NCBI GenBank assembly: GCA_002862745.1
Contig: PKDX01000014.1
Span: 1 to 38,688, forward strand
Reading direction: 5' to 3'
DNA from: Bacteroidota bacterium
Lineage (GTDB): Bacteria; Bacteroidota; Bacteroidia; Chitinophagales; UBA8649
DNA length: 38,688 bases
The translations under genes were made by a program, and so were the position numbers. The first letter of the stretch is position 1; each line of letters begins with the position of its first letter. Below the pieces are notes generated by a model, which made no database searches, was not told the DNA's origin, and worked only from the letters and a program-made list of their open reading frames with translations. Below, in pieces: positions 15,613 to 23,001 of the stretch.

Positions 15613-17265
15613 GTGGTACTCGAAGGGAGTCGAATTAAAACATTAACTACACTTGAGCTTAAGGAGGGATTCGGGAGAAATTTCTATTCGGACCTTTCCC
15701 TAGCATCAAAGTACCTCGATGGTATTCTTGAACAACTCAAGGACCCCAAGGATGCTTTCACGATTTCTGAACTTCGGTATAACGAAGCATCCTATTATAT
15801 GATGGCCTTTGATTTTAAGGCGTCGAACAAGGCTTCTCTTCTGGCTCTAGAATACGCTATTAAGGATGGGGACAAGGAAATGATAGGGATGTGTTATGGC
15901 CTGCGAGGCAGTCTCTTGCGTTATCTCAATTTAGTAGGCCTTTCCATTTCTTCCTATAATCAGAGCTTGGCTTATGCTCAATCCCACCGCAGAAAGGCCT
16001 CTTCGTTAAATGGCTTAGGCGTGGTTTGGACCGTTTTGGGCGATCATAATAAAGCAGAGGAAAAGTATAAGGCGACACTTGACATCCTGGAGAAGAATGG
16101 TGAAGAGTGGAGTCCTTACTACATTTTATGTGCCTTTAATCTTGCTCACCATTACTTAGCTCAAGGGCAGGGCACATCCTTTGCTGAAAAGGTAAGGCAG
16201 CATTACATAGAGATGATAAACCTTGACGCATCGAACATTCACACCTTTGCGCGATTCTATCATTTATTGGCTAAAATCTGCATGCATAATGAAGCGTGGC
16301 AGGATGCAATTACGTATGCTAAAAGCGCGCTGTATTTGATAGAGGAAGGCAATATGCCATGGGATAATACAAGGTTTAGGCTGCTTATGGGTAAGGCTGC
16401 TATGGCATTGGGCGATGTTGAATTTGTACAAAAGACATTGGCGCCGGTGCATGGGCGTCAGGAAACAGCCCTACCACACTTTCACTTAGACTACCTAAAA
16501 CTTTCCATGTATTGTGGTTTTTCTGAAGGAGAAATTTCAGCGCGATTTAGCCAAGCCAAGCATAGGTTGCAGTTGATTCAAAGTGAAGTCTTAGAAACAA
16601 GTAAAGCCTTACTTATGGACTTATCTGCTCCAAGCCAGAGTAAGTCTACTGCCTTTAAAAAGTCTAAAGACCTTAAAGTCAATGTTTCCTTTCTAGATAC
16701 ACACTTTTTAAGTAATGCCCTAGCTTCGGTGCAGCATTACATTTTGAAGTCAGACTCCATTACTGGAGGAATTTATGTAGGTCAATTTAGTGAGTATATC
16801 CGTCAACTGATGTATGCCGCAAGGGATGCCGAGATTTATGTAGAGCAGGAGATCGCCCTGATTGAGGCCTATCTCAAGCTGGAGGCACAGCGCCTTGGCT
16901 TTACCTACAAGATTCATATCAAAGACGAACAGGAGAGTTTTTCCACACGGTATATCCCTAGTCTAATTGTTCATCCCATTGTAGAGAATGCGATTAAGCA
17001 TGCGATGGGTCCCAATGGAGGAAGTCATATTGATGTGCACTTTAGAAGCTGCAATGATCGTTCACTTTATGTACATGTTGTAGATAATGGTCCTGGCCTA
17101 AGTAAGCTCATTTTGCAAATCTACGATCAGAGCCGTGGAGTAGGCAATGAGCTGATTCGGGAAAGAATACGAATCTATGAGGAGCATGGCTCTTGGAATA
17201 TATCCTTACACCGAAGAGAACTTGAACAAGGACTACACGTAACCTTCAACTTTAACAAATCCTAA
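15613..17265 (+). CDS. Cytosolic TPR sensor kinase of the LytS/YehU type
   Basis: A 550-residue protein without signal peptide or membrane segment. The first 320 residues or so are helical repeats of TPR character (for example KASSLNGLGVVWTVLGDHNK then AEEKYKATLDIL). The kinase part has the His_kinase box FLDTHFLSNALASVQHYIL, where the phospho-accepting histidine is near residue 364, followed by EIALIEAYLKLEAQRLGFTY and an ATPase domain with VHPIVENAIKHAM (about 456) and VVDNGPGL (490). The usual LytS sequence is INPHFLFNSL; here the N-P pair before His is replaced by D-T. It is followed after 7 bases by the LytTR regulator, so the two form a two-component pair. The start is a GTG; no in-frame ATG exists upstream before a stop. 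Stimulus unknown; TPRs suggest binding of a peptide or protein. Confidence 0.82.
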   Translation: MVLEGSRIKTLTTLELKEGFGRNFYSDLSLASKYLDGILEQLKDPKDAFTISELRYNEASYYMMAFDFKASNKASLLALEYAIKDGDKEMIGMCYGLRGSLLRYLNLVGLSISSYNQSLAYAQSHRRKASSLNGLGVVWTVLGDHNKAEEKYKATLDILEKNGEEWSPYYILCAFNLAHHYLAQGQGTSFAEKVRQHYIEMINLDASNIHTFARFYHLLAKICMHNEAWQDAITYAKSALYLIEEGNMPWDNTRFRLLMGKAAMALGDVEFVQKTLAPVHGRQETALPHFHLDYLKLSMYCGFSEGEISARFSQAKHRLQLIQSEVLETSKALLMDLSAPSQSKSTAFKKSKDLKVNVSFLDTHFLSNALASVQHYILKSDSITGGIYVGQFSEYIRQLMYAARDAEIYVEQEIALIEAYLKLEAQRLGFTYKIHIKDEQESFSTRYIPSLIVHPIVENAIKHAMGPNGGSHIDVHFRSCNDRSLYVHVVDNGPGLSKLILQIYDQSRGVGNELIRERIRIYEEHGSWNISLHRRELEQGLHVTFNFNKS

Positions 17266-17272
17266 ATCCATC

Positions 17273-17983
17273 TTGGAAGAGTGCTTAAAAATATTAGTTG
17301 TTGAAGATTCAATAGAAGCTGCAGAGTCCTTGGAGATCTTATCAAAAGTAGTTGATGAAGATATCCAGTTTGTCTATCATGCCATGTCGATTCGAGAGGC
17401 CCTCCAAGAAATACCCAAGCAGTCGTTCAATGTGCTTGTTCTTGATGTTACCCTCCCGGATGGATCTGGGTTTGATTTGTTAGAGCAATTAGGTCCTATA
17501 TCCTATCCAGTAATCATCATGACAGGTGATGATACATCGGCCATCAAGGCCATTAGACATCGAGTTTTTGACTATTGGGTAAAGCCAGTAAAAATTGAAG
17601 ATTTAAAGCAAACTTATCATAAGCTTAATGACTACCACTTTTTGGACCCAATGAAGGGAAAGCTCTTAGTCAAGCATAAAGGGGTAAGTGAAATCATTCC
17701 ATTCCAAGATATCCTTTACGTCAAAGCGGAAAGCAATTATGCTAGAATCATATTGAATTCAGGCAGAGACATTCTGGTGGTTCGGACACTTAAGTCCATT
17801 GAAGAAAGCCTCCCAATTCATGCATTTTTCCGCCCGCACAATAGCTATATTATTGCAACAGCGGCAATCAAAAAGTTTCATTCCGCTGAGTCAAAGGTAG
17901 AGCTTGCTAAAGAAGTAAAAATCCCCGTTAGCCGAAGTAGAAAGAAGGCCCTCCTCGAGGTTTTTAGTAGACTAAAGAGTTAG
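17273..17983 (+). CDS. LytTR-family response regulator
   Basis: A 236-residue regulator with an N-terminal receiver domain (KILVVEDSIEAAESL; phospho-acceptor Asp in VLVLDVTLPDGSG near residue 58; lysine in DYWVKPVK near 104) and a C-terminal LytTR DNA-binding domain (ILYVKAESNYARIILNSG, VVRTLKSIEESLP, FFRPHNSYIIA, about 140-235). LytTR proteins bind pairs of short direct repeats and activate transcription. The frame is open into the kinase gene and has no ATG near the expected N-terminus, so TTG at 17273 is the best start, 7 bases after the kinase stop. Its stop codon overlaps the minus-strand repeat-protein gene by four bases (TTAG). Targets are unknown; adjacent small peptide genes are natural candidates. 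Confidence 0.85.
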   Translation: MEECLKILVVEDSIEAAESLEILSKVVDEDIQFVYHAMSIREALQEIPKQSFNVLVLDVTLPDGSGFDLLEQLGPISYPVIIMTGDDTSAIKAIRHRVFDYWVKPVKIEDLKQTYHKLNDYHFLDPMKGKLLVKHKGVSEIIPFQDILYVKAESNYARIILNSGRDILVVRTLKSIEESLPIHAFFRPHNSYIIATAAIKKFHSAESKVELAKEVKIPVSRSRKKALLEVFSRLKS

Positions 17984-18342
17984 CAGCCTTCTCCATAGTC
18001 GACGTACTTGATGGTAAAGTCCTCTCCGTAGTCGACAAATTTGACCGAGTAGTCTTCTCCGTACTCGACAAACTTCCATAGTCCTTCATTATCTTCTCCG
18101 TAATCGACGGTTTTTACAGCAAGATCCTCACCATAGTCCACTATTTTAACTTGATAGTCCTCTCCGTAGTCTACGACTTTTATTTCACCATAGACATGGC
18201 AGTGCGAGGGAAGTACAGATGCTTCCTTTACTTCCTTTGGAGCAGCGTCGTTATCGCTTGGGGAGTTCATAAAGGCATAGGTAGAAAGGCTAATACTTCC
18301 TAACGCAAGGATACCCACGGCATAGATGATTCTTTTTTTCAT
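17980..18342 (-). CDS. Small secreted VDYGED-repeat protein, probable 7(1) septoil knot domain
   Basis: A 120-residue protein with signal peptide (MKKRIIYAVGILALGSISLS) and a spacer of about 25 residues. The rest is a cap (CHVYGE) plus six 11-residue repeats whose core is VDYGED: KVVDYGED, KIVDYGED, KTVDYGED, KFVEYGED, KFVDYGED and KYVDYGEG, with a three-residue insert between the third and fourth. One Cys lies just before the first unit and one ends the protein, so a disulfide could close the array. The pattern matches my memory of the '7(1) septoil knot' family of small Bacteroidota proteins predicted to form a seven-crossing knot; this was not tested. Function unknown. It lies convergent to the LytTR regulator (four-base overlap) and divergent from a TPR kinase, with a perfect palindrome in that promoter region. 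Confidence 0.75.
   Translation of the reverse strand: MKKRIIYAVGILALGSISLSTYAFMNSPSDNDAAPKEVKEASVLPSHCHVYGEIKVVDYGEDYQVKIVDYGEDLAVKTVDYGEDNEGLWKFVEYGEDYSVKFVDYGEDFTIKYVDYGEGC
17993..18180 (-). repeat. 33-bp tandem coding repeats (VDYGED units)
   Basis: Copies of a YGE-V-DY coding block (plus-strand pattern tcCgtAgTCgAC) begin near 17993, 18026, 18059, 18101, 18134 and 18167. Spacing is 33, 33, 42, 33 and 33 bases, always a multiple of three. Copies differ mainly at third positions, so the protein repeat is selected rather than recently duplicated. Confidence 0.8.
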
Positions 18343-18355
18343 AATCGGATTTATA

Positions 18356-18363
18356 GTAAGATA
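18356..18363 (-). promoter_or_regulatory. Candidate -7 box (TATCTTAC) for the septoil-like gene
   Basis: On the minus strand TATCTTAC precedes the ATG at 18342 by 13 bases and shares the TATCTT hexamer seen before other genes here. A -33 element is not evident. Confidence 0.3.
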
Positions 18364-18390
18364 CTACAGATTGGTGAACTTTTGGAGAGT

Positions 18391-18403
18391 TAGAATAATT
18401 CTA
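18391..18403. promoter_or_regulatory. 13-base perfect palindrome TAGAAT-A-ATTCTA
   Basis: A perfect palindrome around a central A, in the 123-bp divergent region between the VDYGED-repeat gene and the TPR/HisKA kinase gene. It lies about 28 bases upstream of the candidate -7 box for the minus-strand gene, a suitable place for an operator. No other copy was noticed in nearby intergenic regions. Confidence 0.35.
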
Positions 18404-18465
18404 GCGAATAGTGTAACGAATGTCAAGAATTTACGTATATCCTTTTTTAATCATGTGTTTGATTT

Positions 18466-20247
18466 ATGGCAAATGTGCTGAACATCCATAGTAATAGTGC
18501 GTTACTCGATCGCTTACGAGACGAGGTAGAGGCGATTATTGTCGCAGATCAAGTAGAGGGGCTTAAAAAAAGCAAAGCCTACCATAGAGCAGCCGAAAAG
18601 GCAGCTGATGCCATGCATCAAGCTCTTGCTCTAAAGTATATTGCCTTTTGTTTCTTTCATAAACGTGAGCTGGACAAAGCACTGTCATTTGGAAACAGTG
18701 CAAAGGAAGTGGCTCATCAGAATGGCTTACCTGGGATAGTTCAATCTATGTTGAGTTTTACAGGAATGGTTTTACGTCACCTTGGCCGGATAGAGGAGAG
18801 TATACAAATTTTAACAGAGGCCGTATCGTATCCCGGTGATTCTCCTGAAGTTCTAGCGGGTTCTTACAACAATTTGGCAGTCATATACGATACAAAAGAA
18901 GAGTTTGACAAAGCTTTAAAGTTTTATAAGAAGGCTTTACAACACATGGAAGACAAAGCCTCCCCAAACTATCCATTCATCTTAGGAAATATTGGTAGAT
19001 GCCTGTTGAGCTTAAAAGATTACAACGAATCTAAGATAATGCTCGATGAGTCATTGTTGCTTAGTCAAAAGTGTAACAATACAATTGCTGAATCAAGAAG
19101 TCATCAATATTTAGGGCTTTATCATTTTGAACTAAAAGAATTTGCTCATTGCAGATCTCATTTGGAAGAAGCTCTTAGGTTGGTAAACAAAGCTGGACAC
19201 ATTATTGATAAACTGAGGATCTCTTTTCATTTGTCACATGTTTATGAGCATACAGACCAAATTGCCCAAGCGGAGGAGTTGATAAAGGAATCATTAGAAG
19301 TCTGTAAGGAGCTTCAACCAATTCATAAAGAGTTAGTCATTAAAAGAGCTCTTGACTTTTATCAAAACCAGGGGAAGCCTATTATTGCCCTAGGTCACGC
19401 CAAAGACTTGTTAGAAATCGTAGGAGCTCGAGAAATTGATAAGCGTGAACGCCGAATTTCTGAACTTCAAATGCAATTTGAATCCAAGGAAAAAGATCGG
19501 GAGATCGAAACGCTGCAACGTGAGCGCAACCATCAAGAAGCTCTACTAGCCCAAGCCCGCCTAACCGAAGAAGCCAATATTAAGTTAGAAAAAGCCAACG
19601 AAGAGTTGCGCCAATTTACCTACGCCGTATCTCATGATTTGAAAGAGCCCATCCGACAGGTAAAAAACTATGCCCAAATAGCATTAATGCCAATCAAGGA
19701 TAAACTTTCACCTAAAGAGGCAACGATGGTGCAGTTTGTCTTAGACGGTTCCCATCGTGCCCACCAAATGATTGACGATTTGTATTCCTTTGCTACTGTA
19801 GGCGAAGGGGAACAGCAAAAAGAAGAAATCAGTCTTCTGAAACTTGCTCAAGATAGCGTAGTAGACTTGGCAGATAAGATAAAGGCATCTGGAGCCGAAA
19901 TAATTCTAAAAGTGTTGCCCACAGTTAGTGGACATGAGAGTATGCTTCGTCAACTCTTTTTAAACCTTATATCGAATGCGCTCAAGTTTGCGCATCCTGA
20001 TCGAAAGTTGAGGATAACGATAGATACAGATGCAGATGGTGCGGTAGTAATTGCCGACAACGGGCAGGGTATACCTGTGGAAGCCCAAAACAAAATATTC
20101 TCTTTATTCCAGCAAGTCGACCGGCAAAAAGAGGGCAGTGGAATAGGGCTAGCCCTATGCGCAAAGATTATGCAAAAGCATAATGGACAAATCGCTGTGA
20201 CCAGTAACGGCCACAGCGGCACATCTTTTAGATTAATTTTTTCTTAG
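18466..20247 (+). CDS. Cytosolic TPR sensor histidine kinase (HisKA type)
   Basis: A 593-residue protein without membrane segments. Residues 30-300 or so are TPR repeats (AGSYNNLAVIYDTKEEFDKA, then LKFYKKALQHMED; SRSHQYLGLYHFELKEFAHC). A coiled coil follows (about 325-385, SELQMQFESKEKDREIETLQ), then the HisKA box LRQFTYAVSHDLKEPIRQVK with His near residue 390. The ATPase domain contains LFLNLISNALKFAHP, VIADNGQGIPVEAQNKIFSL and GSGIGLALCAKIMQKHNG. Such soluble TPR kinases in Bacteroidota usually act through separate regulators; none is encoded directly beside it except the LytTR gene further upstream. Its upstream region is shared with the VDYGED-repeat gene, and its stop codon overlaps the stop of the GG-leader peptide gene on the other strand (TTAG). 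Confidence 0.87.
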   Translation: MANVLNIHSNSALLDRLRDEVEAIIVADQVEGLKKSKAYHRAAEKAADAMHQALALKYIAFCFFHKRELDKALSFGNSAKEVAHQNGLPGIVQSMLSFTGMVLRHLGRIEESIQILTEAVSYPGDSPEVLAGSYNNLAVIYDTKEEFDKALKFYKKALQHMEDKASPNYPFILGNIGRCLLSLKDYNESKIMLDESLLLSQKCNNTIAESRSHQYLGLYHFELKEFAHCRSHLEEALRLVNKAGHIIDKLRISFHLSHVYEHTDQIAQAEELIKESLEVCKELQPIHKELVIKRALDFYQNQGKPIIALGHAKDLLEIVGAREIDKRERRISELQMQFESKEKDREIETLQRERNHQEALLAQARLTEEANIKLEKANEELRQFTYAVSHDLKEPIRQVKNYAQIALMPIKDKLSPKEATMVQFVLDGSHRAHQMIDDLYSFATVGEGEQQKEEISLLKLAQDSVVDLADKIKASGAEIILKVLPTVSGHESMLRQLFLNLISNALKFAHPDRKLRITIDTDADGAVVIADNGQGIPVEAQNKIFSLFQQVDRQKEGSGIGLALCAKIMQKHNGQIAVTSNGHSGTSFRLIFS

Positions 20248-20426
20248 CGTGTAGCAAAAGAATTGAAAGCCAATTCCGGCTGGTCAAAGGCTTCAATTGT
20301 AACTTTTGATGCTTTAACCTTGGTCATTTTAACTGAAGGTTGGTCAAAGGCCTCAATTGTAGTTTTACCTCCTTTTAAAGCTTTTGACGCTTGATCGTTT
20401 AACGGAATGAATGTTTTCTTTTTCAT
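20244..20426 (-). CDS. 60-residue peptide with GG-type leader and two TIEAFDQP repeats
   Basis: The protein begins MKKKTFIPLNDQASKALKGG, which looks like a short charged leader ending in a double glycine, the cleavage site of peptides exported by peptidase-containing ABC transporters or used as RiPP precursors. The rest is two 20-residue repeats, KTTIEAFDQPSVK... and KVTIEAFDQPELA.... The repeated blocks keep protein identity while differing at synonymous positions, which supports real coding. I do not recognise the family. No maturation enzyme or transporter is encoded nearby. It is preceded by an AT-rich region with a TATATTTA -7-like element (read on the minus strand). It faces the TPR/HisKA kinase gene tail to tail with a four-base overlap. 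A small non-exported protein is the alternative. Confidence 0.6.
   Translation of the reverse strand: MKKKTFIPLNDQASKALKGGKTTIEAFDQPSVKMTKVKASKVTIEAFDQPELAFNSFATR
20281..20366 (-). repeat. Two coding direct repeats with 60-bp period
   Basis: The blocks at 20281-20306 and 20341-20366 start tggtcaaaggcttcaattgt and tggtcaaaggcctcaattgt, differing by one base over the first 20. They encode the TIEAFDQP blocks of the minus-strand peptide. Confidence 0.8.
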
Positions 20427-20548
20427 AATTTCTAGTTTTCAACATAAATATATATAAAAAAAATTAATACATAAAACACTGAAAATGAATAAAGTAATTA
20501 TTTAAAGGCCAGAGTTATCCACATTTATGCACGCCAAAAGCAATTCCG

Positions 20549-20556
20549 TATCTTCG
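20549..20556 (+). promoter_or_regulatory. Candidate -7 box (TATCTTCG) directly before the G10-tract gene
   Basis: TATCTTCG ends four bases before the ATG at 20561. If functional, transcription would start at or next to the start codon, giving a leaderless or nearly leaderless message for the secreted protein and the run of genes behind it. A TTTATG at 20524-20529 could act as a weak -33 element. Confidence 0.4.
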
Positions 20557-20560
20557 AAAC

Positions 20561-22006
20561 ATGGCAAATCAGCACATAGTGAGCTTATGGTGTTGGATAC
20601 TCCTTGTATTCACACTTGGGGGGGGGGTATCAGCCCAAGATGTAACGGTTTCTCGAGAGATACGCTTGAATACTAAAATGCCTCGATTTAAGCTTTTGGG
20701 AAAGACGGGCGCGGGTTATGTAGCCTTGCGTTATGGAGAAAGCCAAATGGTGTTTGATTTGTACAACAATCGTCTAAACCTGAAGCGCTCTCAAACCGTC
20801 AAGCTCAATCAAGCAATTTATGAAGATGCCTTTGTTGATGCCGAGGGGGGATGGGTTCTGCTTCACCGATCAACTAAAGATTCTTCAACCCTAGCTGCTG
20901 TTCGCCTAAATAATCAGTTGCAATTGCAAAATGAGATAAATGTTACGCTGGATGCAATACCTCAGAGCAGACGGAGCCCAGATGGGCGATACAAGGTGTA
21001 TCAGTCCGAATATGGTAATGCCTATGTTGTGCTCCGAAGTGCCAGCAATAGCAGCCAGTTAGAACAGGTAACTATCTATGACCAGAGATTTGAGTCGATC
21101 GCTTCATATTCAATCATAATGAACCCTGAGGATAGGTTCAATCAAATTTTAATTACCCAGTCAGGGGACGTCTATCTTTTGTTCACAGAAAACAGTGATA
21201 ACCCAAAGCCCTTTATTCTCTACCTAGCCGCTGAGGGCTCAACTTCCCTAGTCCGACACAATGTCCCTATGGAGGCATTTCCTTATCATCCTGGAAAGAT
21301 CAAGTATGATGCAATGCAGGATAAACTCATTTTTGCAAGCCTTTACTCGGATCGGAAGGAGGATGAAAATTATGGCGCTACAGGATTGATTCACGGCTAT
21401 TTTGATGGGCAATATTGGGATCTCGAAGAGGAGGAATTTTCTCACAATATGCTAACCGATTTAACGGGACAGGCACTCCGGCAAAGCGATAACCGCTTGA
21501 AAACCTATTATGTCAATCGCATTATTCCTAGTGCGTTAGATTCATCCTATACCTTACTAATGGAATCCTTCTACTCCGAAGAGGAACAAGTCTTTGTCCC
21601 ATCGGTTTTTGCTACGACGACCCTGTCAAACTATCGAACCGTGGAGCTCTATTATTACAATGACATCATTGCCTTGCAGCGCTCTCCCTATTACGAGGTA
21701 GACGACTATGCGATTCTGCGCAAAAGCCAGCTTTCAGAAAACGATAATGGTCGATATTCTGGTATTTTTCTAATGAATCGCCGAAAGGAGCTTAGCTTAT
21801 TGTATACCGATGCAATATCGCTTGATGGAAACTACAATCGCTTCGTACTCACAGGGGAAAACGTAGCCAAAGAGAGTCTGTTTAATCTGGGCCAAAAGGA
21901 GGTGCTTCCACTTACTAAATTAGCCCAGCAGACTGCGGTTAATGAATGTATCATGCCGAGCTATGTCAACAATAAAATGAAGCTCCTAAAAATTACTTGG
22001 TTTTGA
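20561..22006 (+). CDS. Secreted protein of unknown function with G10 tract in its signal peptide
   Basis: A 481-residue exported protein: MANQHIVSLWCWILLVFTLG, then GGVSAQ with a predicted cleavage after SAQ. The mature part has no recognised domain. It is rich in beta-type segments with repeated Y/D/S patterns (YVALRYGESQMVFDLYNN, GGWVLLHRSTKDSSTLAAV, GDVYLLFTENSDNPKPFILY), suggesting a beta-propeller or similar fold of about six blades. There is no T9SS sorting domain. Codons 20-23 are read from ten consecutive G residues, so a one-base slip would truncate the protein at its start. The stop overlaps the following membrane-protein gene, and the five genes to 26415 could be one operon. I do not recognise the family. 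Confidence 0.75.
   Translation: MANQHIVSLWCWILLVFTLGGGVSAQDVTVSREIRLNTKMPRFKLLGKTGAGYVALRYGESQMVFDLYNNRLNLKRSQTVKLNQAIYEDAFVDAEGGWVLLHRSTKDSSTLAAVRLNNQLQLQNEINVTLDAIPQSRRSPDGRYKVYQSEYGNAYVVLRSASNSSQLEQVTIYDQRFESIASYSIIMNPEDRFNQILITQSGDVYLLFTENSDNPKPFILYLAAEGSTSLVRHNVPMEAFPYHPGKIKYDAMQDKLIFASLYSDRKEDENYGATGLIHGYFDGQYWDLEEEEFSHNMLTDLTGQALRQSDNRLKTYYVNRIIPSALDSSYTLLMESFYSEEEQVFVPSVFATTTLSNYRTVELYYYNDIIALQRSPYYEVDDYAILRKSQLSENDNGRYSGIFLMNRRKELSLLYTDAISLDGNYNRFVLTGENVAKESLFNLGQKEVLPLTKLAQQTAVNECIMPSYVNNKMKLLKITWF
20618..20627. repeat. Homopolymer G10 tract inside the coding region
   Basis: Ten consecutive G residues encode Gly-Gly-Gly and the first base of Val in the signal peptide of the secreted protein. 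No other G or C run this long was seen in the window. Tracts of this length slip readily during replication. Confidence 0.95.
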
Positions 22007-22986
22007 TTTTTAGCTCATTTAAAAAGCCAGATTTATCGAAATCCTTGCTTGTACTTTTGATCTGTAAGGTGGTCTATGTCTTAGTCGCTATTCTTGGTTC
22101 TAAGGATTGGACAGGCTGGGCGTTTCAAGGCTTTTTTACCTATGATGTATCGAACTGGTATGTTCTATCCTTGCTTTTGGGTTTGGTCATGCAAATGATC
22201 ATTATGTGGCGAATTGACGATTGGATGTATACCATTGGTTGTTATCAGGGAACGCGACACACCGCTCTTTGGTTTGCTTTTTTAGTATTGCATGCACACC
22301 CCGTGCTATCTCATGCGAGTGCCTTTCTTGCATTAATCCTATTGATGGTGCTCTTTTTAGAAGGGAACTTTACCTTGAGCAAAAAGGATTTTAGGCTCAA
22401 CTACACAGCAAACCATGGGATCTTAATGGGTTTGATGGCTTGGGTACATGTTCTTCTTTTTCCGGTGTTAATGGTAGGTTACAGTCCGAGATTGCAAGAG
22501 AGTCGTGAGCGCTTTCGCCATACCCTAGTCCTTCTGTTTTTTGGGTGTTTAGTTTGGGGAATTCTAGAATCAATTCCCTTGATTAAAAAAGGTTTTTTTT
22601 CCTTGGATGTATTTACTGGTCACGGTTTACCTTTATTTCATCTATCCGGTGGTGGTGTTTTCACGTGGACTCCATCCTTAGTTATTATGATAGGGTGTGG
22701 TATACTAGCGCTATTTTCCATAATCCTTAAGGAAATTCCCCAACAGCGCTTTCGCCATGTTTTACGTAACATACTTTTTGTATATGGCTTACTTGTTGGT
22801 TTGATTGGGATGCGACCTCATGATGAAACGGCCTTGTTTTTGCTCCTAGCACCCGCATTAATCATCATTCTTGTACGAGGATTTGAGCAGATCAAAAACC
22901 GCGTTTTCTTTGAAATGGTTAGTATCCTGTGGTTTGGAACAATTCTCCTCGATTTACTAGGGGTTTTTGTACTTTTCGACTTATAA
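22003..22986 (+). CDS. Multi-pass inner membrane protein, DUF6427-like
   Basis: About 327 residues starting at a TTG that overlaps the TGA of the previous gene; another TTG lies two codons upstream at 21997. The N-terminus MIFSSFKKPDLSKSLLVLL resembles the start of the Bacteroidota DUF6427 family. Around nine to ten hydrophobic segments follow (for example VVYVLVAILG, YVLSLLLGLVMQMIIMW, AFLALILLMVLFL, LVIMIGCGILALFSIIL, ALIIILVRGF, WFGTILLDLLGVFVLFDL). The motif GMRPHDETALFLLLAPAL near residue 270 is the most polar conserved-looking stretch. Function unknown. It lies 15 bases before purQ; from memory, DUF6427 genes are often beside nucleotide metabolism genes, which agrees but proves nothing. 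Confidence 0.65.
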   Translation: MIFSSFKKPDLSKSLLVLLICKVVYVLVAILGSKDWTGWAFQGFFTYDVSNWYVLSLLLGLVMQMIIMWRIDDWMYTIGCYQGTRHTALWFAFLVLHAHPVLSHASAFLALILLMVLFLEGNFTLSKKDFRLNYTANHGILMGLMAWVHVLLFPVLMVGYSPRLQESRERFRHTLVLLFFGCLVWGILESIPLIKKGFFSLDVFTGHGLPLFHLSGGGVFTWTPSLVIMIGCGILALFSIILKEIPQQRFRHVLRNILFVYGLLVGLIGMRPHDETALFLLLAPALIIILVRGFEQIKNRVFFEMVSILWFGTILLDLLGVFVLFDL

Positions 22987-23001
22987 CTAATTCAAGGAAT
23001 T

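Noticed and set aside
17993-18180. Regular 33-bp repeats resembling a CRISPR array.
   Set aside because: The units are in frame, translate to VDYGED repeats, have no unique spacers, and no cas genes are present.
20515-20523. Perfect DnaA box TTATCCACA next to an AT-rich stretch, with TTATCCACT near 29288.
   Set aside because: A single perfect box without a cluster, dnaA, or replication-origin neighbours does not support oriC. Its place in a promoter region could at most mean DnaA control of the downstream gene.
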